From: Gyromitra esculenta
Lineage: Eukaryota; Ascomycota; Pezizomycetes; Pezizales; Discinaceae
NCBI GenBank assembly: GCA_038503075.1
Contig: JBCAML010000006.1
Coordinates: forward strand, 1,426,001 to 1,490,000
Length of the DNA: 64,000 nt
Direction of reading: 5' to 3'
Shown here: positions 33,981-46,718 of the stretch, in pieces
Position numbering within the stretch: the first letter of the stretch is position 1
How the letters are laid out: each line of letters opens with the position of its first letter
Translations under genes and position numbers: made by a program
Notes under the pieces: model-generated
Told to the model about the DNA's origin: nothing
What the model saw: only the letters and a program-made list of their open reading frames with translations
The model's database searches: none

Positions 33981-36900
33981 CCCGAGTTCTTTGTATGGCC
34001 ATGGGGGAACCATAAAATGATGCATTTCTTCGCGCTGTAGATAATTTAATCCCACAGTTAATTTGCAACCTACACAGATCGCAAAACTACACCACTAATT
34101 ATGAACTTAATTAGTCAATGTATCTTGCATATAGGTTTGATCATAGTCTCTCTTTCGCAGCGAAGTCGCGCTCAAGCAGGTCCATAACGTTCTCAGCCTC
34201 AATATTTCGGCCTACTAACCATTTCAATTATACACACACGCAGCTGCGCTAATTTATATCTTGAAGCAAATGGCAGCTCACTAGAGCGCGCTCCTATGGG
34301 CACGTGCACCCACCCTGGCAAATGTACGTATACATGTGTCAATATACAACGTGTAGGTACATACTATTCCGGGTGATATTTCATGATTATCAGTATTATC
34401 TCAGAAATCATAACGCTAGGCAAAAAGAATATTGCGAACTCTAGAGCCTCTCTAGATTTCGGCCCCGGATTGATAATTTGTTGGTCATGAATATCGAAGC
34501 TTATGGAAGGGAAGCTTCCGTTATTTCGGTCACCCATCCTAATTCGTCGTGTAGTTTCAGTATTACATGTACAATTAATATGGAGGCCAGTTTCCGCTAA
34601 ACAGTCAGTGCAACATATATTTTTTCATCAAATACGCTTAATATCTTCACTTCTGTTTCTAAAACACCCGGGCGACGCGATGCTTTCTTAGGATTTTGTA
34701 TCCAACCCTCGTTTGGATAGCCACCAGTCGCTGCCGGTGGCTCCAGAAAGCTAAGCGTAGCTATCGATCGCGATGTATACGTATGATCCAATTCATGAAA
34801 ATAAAAAATAAAAGTGAATCGGAGGAATTCATCAGTATTCCACTAACAGCTCAAGGTATGCTATGCAAGAAGATGTTTTATCCTTTGGGAAGATGTATTC
34901 CAAATATGAGACTACGATACATTCAATTTAACCGGTCTCGGTGGGCTAGAATGCTTGCTTATGTCAATAACATCGGAGTTATATGTCTAAATTCATGCAG
35001 GTTTTACTTGGGAGTACGTACCTATATCTTGGGCCCTAACGCCCCCTTCCATTAAACAGCGGGAAACAAGCCCCACCTGTAAGCTCCGACCCACGGATGT
35101 TGATGGGATCCGTATGCCAAATAGATTCAAACACCGCTAAGTATCACGGGATGGGTAAGTTCGAAGCGCAATTTCTTCTGATAATCCGAATCGGTACATG
35201 CCCACAGTATAGTTCTTTTTAGATAATGGGAAACAGATCGTGATAGAGGTTATGCTGTTCACCCTAATAAAATGAATATACTGTTATCAGCCTTGACTAA
35301 GATTCTCTCCCTAATTCTAGAAGGTTGTACGCCGGCGCCACTAGCTACTAGGATTTGCCTTTTAACACGTTTTTGAGTACGAACTGATCATAGATAGAGT
35401 ATATTGTGAGCTCAAAAGATTTTCGCAGGAGACAAAGCCCCGATGTTCCAGATTTTGTACTTGTCAAGCATCCTATCAACCTTAGCTGGCCACAGACCGT
35501 GTCTGAGCATGGCAGCTCAGTCCGCCAAGACGATATTTGCCCCGGACTTTGCTCGCAGAGCTTTCGGTTGACGGCTCATGAATCCTAGACATTCGGATCC
35601 CGAAGCAATCGATCTACTCCTTTTCGGACCGAATATCCTTTCCAGGAATTGAGATTAATCATTGTTCCTATGCGAATTGGAATAAGTACATGTTCAAATC
35701 AGATGCTCGGTAATTAAATATCGTGTTGGAGAGCAAACTAGCTTCTCCAAGACAAACTGTTAAGCCAGAAATAGAAATATGAGCAAGTACCCATTGCTTT
35801 ATGCGTGTGGTTCTGGGCGACAGGTATTCATAATATACACGGACCTCTCTATTACATAAATGAATGCTTGGTAGGTCCCAGCTACTAGCAGTAGTTAATC
35901 AGGTCTCAACTATATTGTCCAGGATCTGAGTTACGTTAGGTGTCAATAGTCTCCGCTGTTCACGAAGCCTAGTTGCTTGTTTCTCCAGATTCCAGGACTG
36001 ATGTGCTACCTAAACGTAAGCCATAAATATCTATTGGTAGTGTTTAACTTACAGCCCTCGGCTATTTTCTTCACTCCCGTTAGCCTGCATATCATCACCA
36101 CCATCACCAAAGATAAGGGTTTCGATTCTAGTAAGAATGAAGCCCAAACTATCGTACTGCCTCTTCCGGAATATGCGGGGAAAAGGGAGTTTGAGATTAC
36201 AACGAGAGGTCTGACCGTTTGAAGGAGAAATATTATGGGGAGGGTCTACTCACCAAATCCTAGTAAAGGAGGCGTATAGATGATCAGTGGCTAGCTGCTT
36301 CGAACACACCGTATGCATATGATCTTACAGGTGTCGATGTCGCGCCTCGTCCTTTGCCACTCGTGCCCTCCTAAATCTAGCTAGGCATGGGTTCCTCCTT
36401 TGCCTGGATTTCGAAAACAAAAGCACGACCTTTCACTCCAGTGTTCGGCAGTACTGCACGGAGCTCAGTACAAGCCACTTCGTTGCTTAGGCTTGCTAAT
36501 CAATGACTGGTTGGTCCGGAGGTTGATGCTTGTTCTGCGGCCCCTGAGCGAGCTTGAAATATAGCTATGGCACAGTAATTAGATGTGTGGAATAAAACAG
36601 GGTTCAACAGGCTGACATACATAAGACTTCGCGCATATCATATATGAAATATCAAAACCATATTAAGGTACATTATGATGCGATAGGTCCAGTTTACTTT
36701 TTTTTTTCGAAGGAATAACATTACTTTTTTCGAACATGGTTTTCGAAGGTTCTTTTGTTGATTACGCCACGGCACGAAAATGTCGTGAGGATGAGTGATT
36801 GGATGCGAACCAGCCGGTTTCTCCGGTGGCATCATTCAGTTCCGCCTCCGCTCATCGCTCTCAGGCACTGCACCAATATCAGACTCTCGCATAATTAACG

Positions 36901-38630
36901 AAGAAGAAGAAAAAAGAAAAAGGTGTTTACGGATCACGACGTAGATATCTAGAACGGTCCGAGCAAAGTACGATATCGACTTCAACAACGGCGACCGAGG
37001 AGGGATATAGAAGTTAAACGGCCCCCATATTGCTCTGTTCATACGTACTGAGACACACATACATGCGACTAGTAAACGAGAACCAACACGACCAGGTTAT
37101 ATGTGTATCACACGAAATTTTCACCTGAGGGCCCAACCTAGCTCTGCAACCCCCCCAAAGCTCAACGGTCTGGCACAAGAAAGAGACATGTATCCATCTC
37201 TACTAGCCCAGACAGCAGGGAATATCAAAAGTATCGAGAACCAAACATATCATAAGAACGACGGCGTCCTATAGCAGGGTGCATATTGAAACTCAATAAC
37301 AGATAAAAGAACTTATGAAATATCACTAGTTCGTTTGTAGGAAAAGGTCTCTAATAATGGTTACTAGTGGTTTCTGTAGACCAGGACATTGCCAAGGACT
37401 GAAATTCTTAGATTGCTTGGACACAAAAAACAAATAAACAGGAACTCAGCAAAAGAAATAAACTGCCTTCGGGGTAAAACGGGCTAAATCCCGAAGGATT
37501 GAAAATCTCAATGCTGAAGCAACGATACTAGGATTAGACGTGGTTGGGGATAGGTTACGTACCGGGATGATGGCACTGCAAGTCGATGATCAGATCAACA
37601 CGTGGATCCGCCCCCTGAAAATGGCAATGCAAAGCGTACCAAACCCCATCAAGGTGCAATGCCGCAGAATTCGAATACATAACGACTCTCCACCATCTCC
37701 ACAAAGTGCTTGGATCAAACTCTTCTCCTTCTCACTATGCAATTCAAAATCCAAAGGGGCTGTGATTGGCATGTTGTTAAGATGTTGCTCAGACCCGATT
37801 ACCTTCTTTACTAGCTCTCGATCATAGGTATCTATTTGAAAGCTAGGCTAATGATAGGAAGATATTTCCAACTATCCTCCTTGCACGAAAAAGGCTGTAA
37901 CTTCGAATACAAGCACTCTGAGTTATCGTTGACATGAAATATCGGTAGATGTGATAAATATGAGTCCAAAAATCCAAATCTACGGTACCACGTAAGCTCT
38001 GGCATTTCTTGGGCTGAGTGGGTTACTAGCTCTGTAGTATTCGCGTTTGCTGGGACGGGATATTAATATTTAGAAGACAGTGCATTTCGCTTGATAGTGT
38101 GCCTGTCCCCACTTAAACAAGAGCAAGATGTAGTTGCCGATCATCGAAAGTATCTACTCTAGTACCTACATTTGGAACAGTATGCAATATAGAGTGCCAT
38201 ATATGAACAAGCCCTTCGGCTGAGCCCATGAGACCTTCAGCGGGTGCTAGCCGGGATTGACGACAGCCACCATTCGGACATGATGTGCAATGAAGAGCCA
38301 CGCAAAACATCTATGTCCTACCTCAAGAGTCTCCATGATGTCTCTCTTGTTCTACACCCAGCCTAATGTTCGCATTGGGGCAAGGTCAGCCGCTGTCGGA
38401 GCTCATGTGAAACGGCCTACCTTCCTGGCCATGGAGAGGTTCATACTAGGACAGGCCTAGCTATTTCTCGGTTGCTGATAGGAAATAGGGTCCACTCCGT
38501 AGATCGTTTTTTATCGCGCTGGTATTAACTGAGCGCGCTGCATGTACTCGATTATATATCTATCTTCTCATGACCCCCGCTCTACCAACTTTCTCCTCTA
38601 TGTTGTTTGTTCCGTAGCACCATCGTCAAC

Positions 38631-39984
38631 ATGATTACACTCATTCCTTCCCATTATGTCCTTCAAGAGGTTACCCGAACAGATATGAACGTGGCTTCAA
38701 TATGCTGGGGCTTCACGCTTGGGTTTGGGTTTCTTACAACATGGGAAGCTATGCGACAGACTCTTCGAGCACGAGATCCACTTCGGTCAGCCTACATCTG
38801 GATGATCTGGCTGGAACTACTTGTCTGCGTAGCCTTTTCGATAATCTGTTGGATCCATTTAGATGGGGGTATTCCTCCAAGGTATGTGGTTTACACGCAT
38901 TTGCATTTTCAGTTTGGGTTTTTTCTTTTCGGCTAACATTCGTTCAGTTTCGCATTTTACTTCTGCATTTGTGAGTCAAGAGCGCCCCAGCGAAATCGCG
39001 AGTAAACGTAACTAACGATAAAGAAGTAACCTTTTGGGCTCTACAAGTTCAGTTCCTCTTGCAAATCATCATCAATCGAATAATGGTTATCCTAGCACAC
39101 GACTACCGAGCTCAATGGATGAAGTGGGGCGTTGCTGGTTTGATCACGGCAGTCAATATATCTGTTTACTGCATCTGGATCCCCGCACGTCTACAGATTT
39201 CTGATAGGTGGGTAATCGAGCGGTTGGAACTAATTGGGATGTTTCCTTTACTGACAGTAATAGGTACATTCATATCAACGACGTTTGGGATCGGTGCGAA
39301 AAGGTTATCTACCTCATCGTCGATGCCATCCTCAACTGGTATTTTGTCCAGACTGTCAAGCAACGACTAGTCAAGCATGGAAGCGCCAAATACAACCGCC
39401 TTGTAACATTCAATGTTAGGATCATTTGTCTCTCCCTCATGATGGATGTAAGTATCCATTGCAACTCTCTCAACTCGAAGATATGAATTTATCTAACAGA
39501 GTAAATAGCTCTTAATCATTGGGACAATGAGTCTGAAAAACAGCTTTGTGTAGGTCTCCGTACAGACAGTAGTCTAAAAATCTATAGAAATACTCACTAA
39601 CGACCTACTAGCTACATGCAATTCCACCCTTTAGCGTACACAGTCAAACTCATGATCGAAATGTCCATGGCAAATCTCATCCGAAAGATCGCCAGCGAGA
39701 AAAACGACATGGGGATCGGCGGCTATGAACTCAGTCTTAGCACCGGGACTGGGAACCAGACTGTAGCTAGACGAACCCACGCATCCCAGCTCATGAGCAG
39801 CGGGGGGGTGGTAGTACATAAGGAAGTCATCGTGGAGAGCCGGGCACTGGAAGATGAAGCTAGCGAAACCTCTGGCAAGGAACACCAGGATGATGATTCT
39901 CCTCTGCGGAACGAGTCTTGGGGTAGGGTTACATATAACACTGATATCTCTACAAATAACCATATGCATGGGCATGACGTTTAA
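38631..39984 (+). CDS. Multi-pass integral membrane protein of a Pezizomycotina family
   Basis: Six exons: 38631-38881, 38948-38970 (23 nt), 39027-39207, 39264-39447, 39509-39549 (41 nt) and 39612-39984. They give 350 residues. All five introns are 56-66 bp, GT-AG, each with a CTAAC or CTGAC branch point. The protein has seven or so hydrophobic helices: WGFTLGFGFLTTW, WLELLVCVAFSIICW, the segment FWALQVQFLLQIIINR, ISVYCIWIPARLQ, IYLIVDAILNWYF, LLIIGTMSLKNSFVY, and ends in a hydrophilic, acidic cytoplasmic tail of about 100 residues. The blocks IWIPARLQIS, NDVWDR-EK and MQFHPLAY are typical of a fungal family of predicted membrane proteins without known function. A receptor-like or transport role cannot be decided. 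An ATG at 38600 is out of frame, so 38631 is chosen. Confidence 0.85.
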
Positions 39985-41023
39985 CAAAAACATCACATTC
40001 TTTTTACTTTTCTTTAGTTTAGCTTCAGTTTTCAGTTAATAGAGCAATAAGCTTATTTGTTTTTTTTGCTTGGAACAAAAACTCCATAGATTCAGATCTC
40101 TTGTATTACTATTATGCGATATATGATACCATGTTCATTTTTCAATATAAATATTTAGGTTAGCTTCCCGTCAATGAAGCTATAATCAGAAACTAGATCA
40201 TACCGCGCCCTGTAATGTGTGGGATAATTCACTGTGGGGATGTATTTAAACTTGTTGTATGCTAGTTAGTTAGGCTTCGCACTACGAATTTGGATCTGTA
40301 GATTAAACCCACCCCTGAAGATCACACCTGCAGCTTAGCACAGGCGGCTTCTATCCAACCCCGGGTACCTTCTATGGGAGCGATCGATGTCGTGAGCCTG
40401 CAGCTGTAGAGATTCACAGCAGAAAATAATGCTTAGGCTAGGAGGCTCTCTATCTGCAGCCAGGGCCAGGCACGTGATGAACGATAGGCAAGTTTAAGGC
40501 TACGGGAAGTGTCACTGATTCTCACTCGATAGCATTAACAAACGTCAGCAAGACTAGTAAATGATATTGCGACGATGATGTATGAAATGAATGTTTCTGC
40601 GAATGAAAATTAAGGTAGTTGCGATTATTCTACAAAAAATTTATGAATATTTTCTTTTGATCGAATCACAGGGCAGTCACATGATCTCAAGGTATATAGA
40701 AGTATCGCCGGTGCCTGGTTGCTGGATCTTGCGTGAAGGAGCAAGAATATCATGTTAATATTTTCGGGTTTTCGCGATACAAACTCGAAGAATTTCATAT
40801 TTTGGGGGAAAAACTAGCTAGATGTGGCTAGTTTAGTGTATTTGGCTACCAGTATCTAAATCTTAACGCAGTCTTAAGGTTTTCCCGTATAATACGCAGT
40901 TATCGCCATATTTTTCACAGGGTCATTATTGCTAAAAACACACCACCCCGCAAATTTAAACGGATTACTAGTGCCTTACGAATCGAATCCCTAAACGAGT
41001 ACGGCTAAGACGGGGAGTAATCT

Positions 41024-41053
41024 TTACCACGCCGTAATATAACGGCGTGGTAA
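41024..41053. repeat. Perfect 12-bp inverted repeat hairpin
   Basis: TTACCACGCCGT and its exact reverse complement ACGGCGTGGTAA separated by 6 bp. It may be the junction of two element ends or a small RNA hairpin. No gene is adjacent. Confidence 0.7.
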
Positions 41054-42841
41054 CTGTAGTAAGCCGGCTATCGGAAAGTAGATAGTTGGGCCCACGAGGC
41101 TGCCCAGGCCACCTCTCCACTCAGTGTAACATCATAATAAGAAGGCATTAACTGGGGGCTAAATAGGAGCTATCTATGTAGTTGCAGTGGGTTTGAGAAT
41201 TGTTTCCACATAAATGCTTCGCGCACAATCAAACTAGAATGAGGAATCAGCTGTAGATGCCGTACCAAAGGTCAAATTAACATCCAACCAAAATGCAGCG
41301 AGTAATCGGATGTGCAATTATCGCACAATAACTAAAACGCATAATGTAGTCAGATCTAGATACATAGCTATACTCGTGTCAGGGCTTGAGAGTTAGAGCG
41401 TGGCAAGGATGTAAAGTTTGACGGATGCTTGTTTGTCGTCTCGATATTGCAGCAAATTCAGGGATGCATGTGATAGCTGAGAAAACACAGAATAAAGTTT
41501 TGGGTTCCTGCTCAGCAAGGATCAGCCATATCTCCATATTTCCTTGAAAAACGATCAAATAATTTAGCCTCTTCCTATGTTATCCGCAATGACGACAATC
41601 GTCAATCGGCCGGCTATGATCGTGGCGGATAGAATAGTTTGAACCAGGCTACCAGCTTCTCGCTACCCGCCTTGGAACCTCCGTTCGGGGGGAGGGTTGT
41701 TTCCTTCGTCGTAATAGCCCCGCAGCCGGGGTTGGCCTGATCGAGTTAGGTGAGCGGTGTGGAGAACATTTGCCGCGTCTGGGGGTGGCTGTAATGAAAT
41801 TGGAATTGGAATCGCAATGAAACATCTTGTGCTCAGACCCATCGCCAAGAATATTCGTTATATCTCACCCAGCTAGTCCGGGAATTACAGTCGCTTGCGG
41901 AGCAACTGTGAATCCACATGTCTGGTGGCTCCTTACCGTGAAAAAATCCCTGTTTGCCGTAAGATAGGAATTGCCGTCGGTCCCGTGAAGATGTTCTAGG
42001 GGTAGGGATATACAAAGATAGAATGGCGGAGATTTATCCGTTCTGTGGAGACCGTACCATCTTTATGCCCCATAGCCCTATTATATAAGGAGAAAACATA
42101 TATGCGGACTGAATATCGAAGTAGCACAACGTACTTCTTTATATGACTAACTATCCTATGAAATCTCCGAAGTTATAGCCGCATATATGTATATATGCAC
42201 ATACTAGATATAATGCTGACATCACCAATGATAACGGGCATACTCATCTGGCCCTGTTTTAGGAAATTCACAATGTTTCGCTTATCTTCAAACCGTTCCT
42301 TCATTTATACACTTACAGATTCACCTAAATTCTTTAAGACTGCTTGACAAGCCACGACATGCTTAACATATTTGCTTCAACTCGCCAGTGGTGGTGTATA
42401 TTACCTCCATAAGTTTGACGATTTCGATAGTATGCTCTAAATTTCAACTGTGAATTTTCAGCTAGTTTTATCTACTAATTAATTCTAGGGGTATACACGA
42501 CACCGCTGTTATTTGATGGTTGGTATATATGCTGTATCTTGTTCCTGATATGTGTTAAGTAGATATTTGTCTCATGGCAAGAGACCCGTTATTTTCACTT
42601 CATATGAGAAAGGATTAGCAGTGACTGACTACTGCTGAATAAACTAGGCTTACTGTATTCACCTACTCTAAGCCAAACCGGATAATTTATCGAATTTAGC
42701 ATAAAAAAGGAGGAACTTAGCCATTTGGAGGCTCACCCCCAACGTAAGCTACGGGGCAGAGTTAGGTTGCATTTCGAGATGAGCTGGTTAGATACAGCCT
42801 AGCCGTGATATCCTGAGAATTTTCCCTACTGCTGTGTCGGG

Positions 42842-43000
42842 GAAGGGGATGCAACTGGTACAACGTATGTGCGGCATTCTAAAAAATTGCTGATCATGAA
42901 GCAACACTGGATTCCTAGCACAAATACGGTAGTTCTCCAGAATCAAGCTTTCATTTCCCAACAATACAGTAGCAGATTCACCCCACTTTCTCGTACTGTA
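42842..43000 (+). repeat. Dispersed repeat, copy B
   Basis: Matches 16366-16506 in the same orientation, with an extra segment of about 18 bp after GTGCGGCATT and several transitions. The similarity stops abruptly on both sides, as expected for a mobile or duplicated element. Confidence 0.7.
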
Positions 43001-45061
43001 TATGCATGTATATGTGGTTTACACAGAAATCGAGTTTGGATTGCCTGGATATGGCTTACTGCTGCTGCCTTCGTCACCATATCAGGCATAACTTTAGTTT
43101 TCTGGCTGTACCTGCATTGATACGATTATGGCACATGCTTAAAATGCCCGGTCGATCCTCCAACCATGGTCCCAACTCGCACAAAAACTATCTCTAGCGG
43201 AAAGCCCTCATCTATTTTTCTGTGGCATTTGGCTGCAACTGGACCGGACTTTTGGGCAGCTTTGTCTCATGATGGTAGGGCTCGGATTTCTATCCGAAGT
43301 TTCGCTTATCTAGCCGAGATCTCTTGGCTTCCCACTAGACATGTTGGCGACCCAAGTCCGACCTTTCAAATACCATGAGCAAGGATGGGATAGCTACTTG
43401 ATCTTCCCATGGTTATGGGACTGAAGGGGTGTAGTGATCGGAATGATGCTATTCCGTTTTGGCCTTAGGTTGGGCACTTTACGGGCGGTAGGGATAGTAT
43501 TCGAGTGATCGATGGTGATTTGCTATCACGGCTGTACGTACCCTGTAGTAAAGTAGAATAGCGCAAACTAGACCTTTTTAATTATGGTCCTAAGATATAA
43601 TTCTTTAGATTTTGAGCTATGAACTACATGTACCGTAAGCATTGCCATGTAGAGCACATGTAATGATAAACATGGAATAAGGCAAGACGGACTGCAGGCC
43701 TGCCCCTTTCTTTTACAAGACTTTCGGACTTAAGCTTGGTATTTGTGAACCGCGTGTGTGCACGGTGAATAAATTTGTTGCTTGAGCGTATCGTTAAACT
43801 ATTTCCAATTTGCGGTGTACAGACCTCAGGGAGGGTGGCTCACGAGGCGCCCTGTGGGTGTTGGGGTCCGCCTCGACCTCGATGCTCTAGATGCTAGGGG
43901 CAGAAGGCATGTTTGTACTGCATCGCTGCTTTGAAGTTAATTTACCTAAATAGGTAGTAATTAGTAGCCGAATTACTTCTAGAGCCTTCTACGGGTGTAT
44001 ATTGCATATAGGGGCACTTACGAGTGACTTTAAATTTTTTGGTAGACGCCCAGATGAAGCCATAGGCCAACGCTCCGTGTTAAATATAACGTTTATCTAT
44101 ATCTGGTATCTACCACACCCTATGAGCGTCATACTCTGCAAGAAGCACTATTGTAGGAAACATGCTTAACTGTATTATCTTGACATCCCTTTGATGCTTG
44201 TTAAGCATTAGTCTGTTACTATAGTCTCTACGGTAATGATTTTGAGTGGGCATACCTATTCTCTGTAACATTCTATCAAGACAATTAGGCCTTGACTGAG
44301 GTAAACTTTTTTTCTATGAGATAAAAACGTACTCGTTGAGGTAAAATATCGCGTCAAAATAGTGCCGAGATAAAAAAATAGTTTCGCCAATATTTATGGG
44401 GGTGTATACTTATTAGTAAGCAAACACTAACCCAAATAGTTAACTCCCGTACTAATACATATGAATAGAAGGATGGAACTAATTAGCCATGACAAATTCT
44501 ATAGCTGAGCTAGAGCTTTTCGAAGCTCTGGACTATCTTTATGAGAATGATGTATCCGGCCTTCTCGTAGAAATCTGACGCTTGAGTTAGTTTAAGATTG
44601 GAGCGTTGGAGTTGAGATATAGCGAGGTAGAGGATATTAAGACAATTAGGCTTGGCGAAACTGGCTAATAAATTATTCTGCTTTTGTGGTATGGGTGTGC
44701 GTACCTCCACCATGGCCAACAACTATTTGAACACTTAAGGGTAATTACTGTCTTAAAGCACAAGTGCTAAACCAAAGGGATTTTTTCAAAGCTTCAAGAT
44801 TGCACGAGTGGCAAGAGAAGTAGCTCACCTGCACAAAATATTCAGGCAGCCAGGGTGTGGCGTTCTGATTTGTTGGATAGGTTTAAGTGGATAACTAACC
44901 TCTAATGCAAGATAAATTGCCAAGCCACTTCAACCCCGCGTATACGTATAGCTGGAGCCTAGCCCTTTGATCACAACAATCATCATCATCTAGGGGAAGT
45001 TGCTGACGAGGTAACCTCCTTGCAAGCAGAGCAGAATCATTCAACCGAGATATCTTAAGTT

Positions 45062-46718
45062 ATGGGCGAAGCTGTAGGGCTAGTTTTTAGCGTACTTGGA
45101 GTTGCTGATCTCTGTGTGAAGTAGGTTGGCTTGATGGTGGTTTACGTGCTCAGTGCTGACCAGGAGACTGCCATCTCTAGCACTGGTCGAAGTCTTTATA
45201 CCAAATATCGAAATTACAAGGACGCAGAACAGGACTTGAAAGAACTCAGTTTGCGTCTCAAGACTCATTGGTACAAAATTGAAGGCCAAATTTCCTTGAT
45301 CAAGGAACTCGACCACGCCCTCGAAGAGAACTTGAAAATTCATCTCGGCGAACTTCTCGAAACCCTTAATAGAAAACTCCATGATGCGAACGTGAGGATA
45401 CAGAACGCGGAATTGAAACAAAAGCGGCTCAAGAGAGCTAAGTTTGCTATACTGGTTAAAACAACACTCGAGGATGCCATCACAGAACTAGATAAGTGGC
45501 AGAACCAGCTTGACTTTCCCTGGTACCTTATGGCTCTTATCTCAAACCCGATTGTCGATCAGCAGCTTGCGACTCAGAGAGCTCACAAAAGTGATGCTGC
45601 ACTTTCGATGAAGCGATTGCGAGAAACCATTAGATCAACAAACCACATCCCAGAAAAATCAGTTTTTATTTCCGCAGCTGATTTGGGTACGGAGGAGGAT
45701 ATGTTTTCGTTTCCATATTCTTCGATGTTTTTAACCAAACTTTTGCATCCTGGGAGGACCGTTCTCGTCGATAACATCATACCCCCCACAGGCCCTATGA
45801 TTGACCGTGAGATGGTGTTGAGGGGCATCCGAGATGTTGCCACAGTATTAGCCCAAGCGGATCCCATGAAGTTCGGCATTCTGACCTGCCATGGTGTGAT
45901 AAGATCCGCGGATCCTGGTGTTGGCATCTTTCAATTCGTATTCGATATTCCCCAGCACCTGAAAAACCCGCGTTCTCTTCGTGGGATGCTTGCCAGTTCG
46001 GGGGGGCAACAACGCCCCACGTACCCTCTCAACGAACGTTTCGAACTCGCGAGACGGTTGGCTCGGTCCGTCATGTTTGTTCATTCATCTAATATGGTCC
46101 ACAAGAACATTCGTCCTGATACGGTAGTCATCTTTCGAGACGAAGTTACTGGTCTTGGAATCCCTTTCCTAGTTGGGTTTGAGAAACTCCGCTCTGTAAA
46201 TGGATATACGAACCTTGTTGGAGACATAGAATGGGAGAAGAACCTTTATCGTCATCCGAATCGTCAAGGTCTGCGTCATGATGAGTCGTACAAAATGCAG
46301 CATGACATTTATAGCCTTGGCGTCTGCCTACTGGAAATTGGACTGTGGACTTCATTTACCTGCTGGAACGAAGAAATGGAATGCTTTGAGCCGGGCCCCG
46401 AACTTGATATCGCTGAAAAATTGAAAAGCAAAGATCAGCGCATGAAGGCAAATCAAATAAAGAGAATTTTCTTGAATATGGCGATGGAGCAATTGCCGGG
46501 TGCCATGGGAATAAAATACGCCGAAGTTACTAGCTCCTGTTTGATGTGTTTGGATAGAGGAGATAATGCATTTGGGGATGAAGACGAATTCACAGATGTT
46601 GACGGTATATCGATCGGTGTTCGTTACGTTGAAAAGGTTAGTATCTCTGCTATGGTTTGACTATTGTGATTGCTAATATCTATAGATTTTGATGAAACTG
46701 GAGGAGATAACGGTGTGA
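45062..46718 (+). CDS. HeLo-like domain protein with C-terminal pseudokinase
   Basis: Exons 45062-45120, 45181-46636 and 46686-46718 encode 515 residues. A TAG at 45122 would stop the frame, but it lies in a 60-bp intron (GTAGGT...CTCTAG, CTGAC branch point). Splicing gives VADLCVNTGRSLYTKYRNYKD, the usual start of fungal prion-inhibition/HeLo-like N-terminal domains (MGEAVGLVFSVLGVADLC). Residues 20-200 are helical. From about residue 290 the sequence is kinase-like: VHKNIRPDTVVI (327) replaces HRD, VGFE replaces DFG, and DIYSLGVCLLEIGLW (395) keeps the DxxSxG helix. Loss of both catalytic aspartates suggests a pseudokinase. HeLo-type domains act in fungal programmed cell death and incompatibility; related proteins pair them with NLRs. 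The last exon adds ILMKLEEITV. Function here is inferred, not shown. Confidence 0.85.

Larger units (their letters stand above)
32278..38630. other. Repeat-rich gene-poor region
   Basis: About 6.3 kb without a supportable gene. It contains a perfect 22-bp palindrome (32475-32496), a tRNA-like relic (33001-33072), a structured repeat element with a second tRNA-like segment (33483-33980), and otherwise unrecognised decayed DNA. The open frame 35977-36222 ends in a protein-like stretch but has no match I know. Confidence 0.6.
39985..45061. other. Gene-poor spacer with repeat copy and hairpins
   Basis: About 5 kb with no supportable gene. Contains the hairpin 41024-41053, an inverted AT repeat (CATATATGCGG near 42098 facing CCGCATATATG near 42179), and dispersed repeat copy B (42842-43000). 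AAGACAATTAGGC occurs twice (44277 and 44637 areas). Confidence 0.6.

Noticed and set aside
38607..38630. Longer start for the membrane protein using TTG at 38607
   Set aside because: Non-ATG start; the ATG at 38631 aligns with the family N-terminus (SHYVLQEVTRTD).
45122..45124. In-frame TAG at the start of the HeLo-like gene (possible pseudogene or readthrough)
   Set aside because: A 60-bp intron with normal borders and branch point removes it and restores the expected N-terminal sequence.
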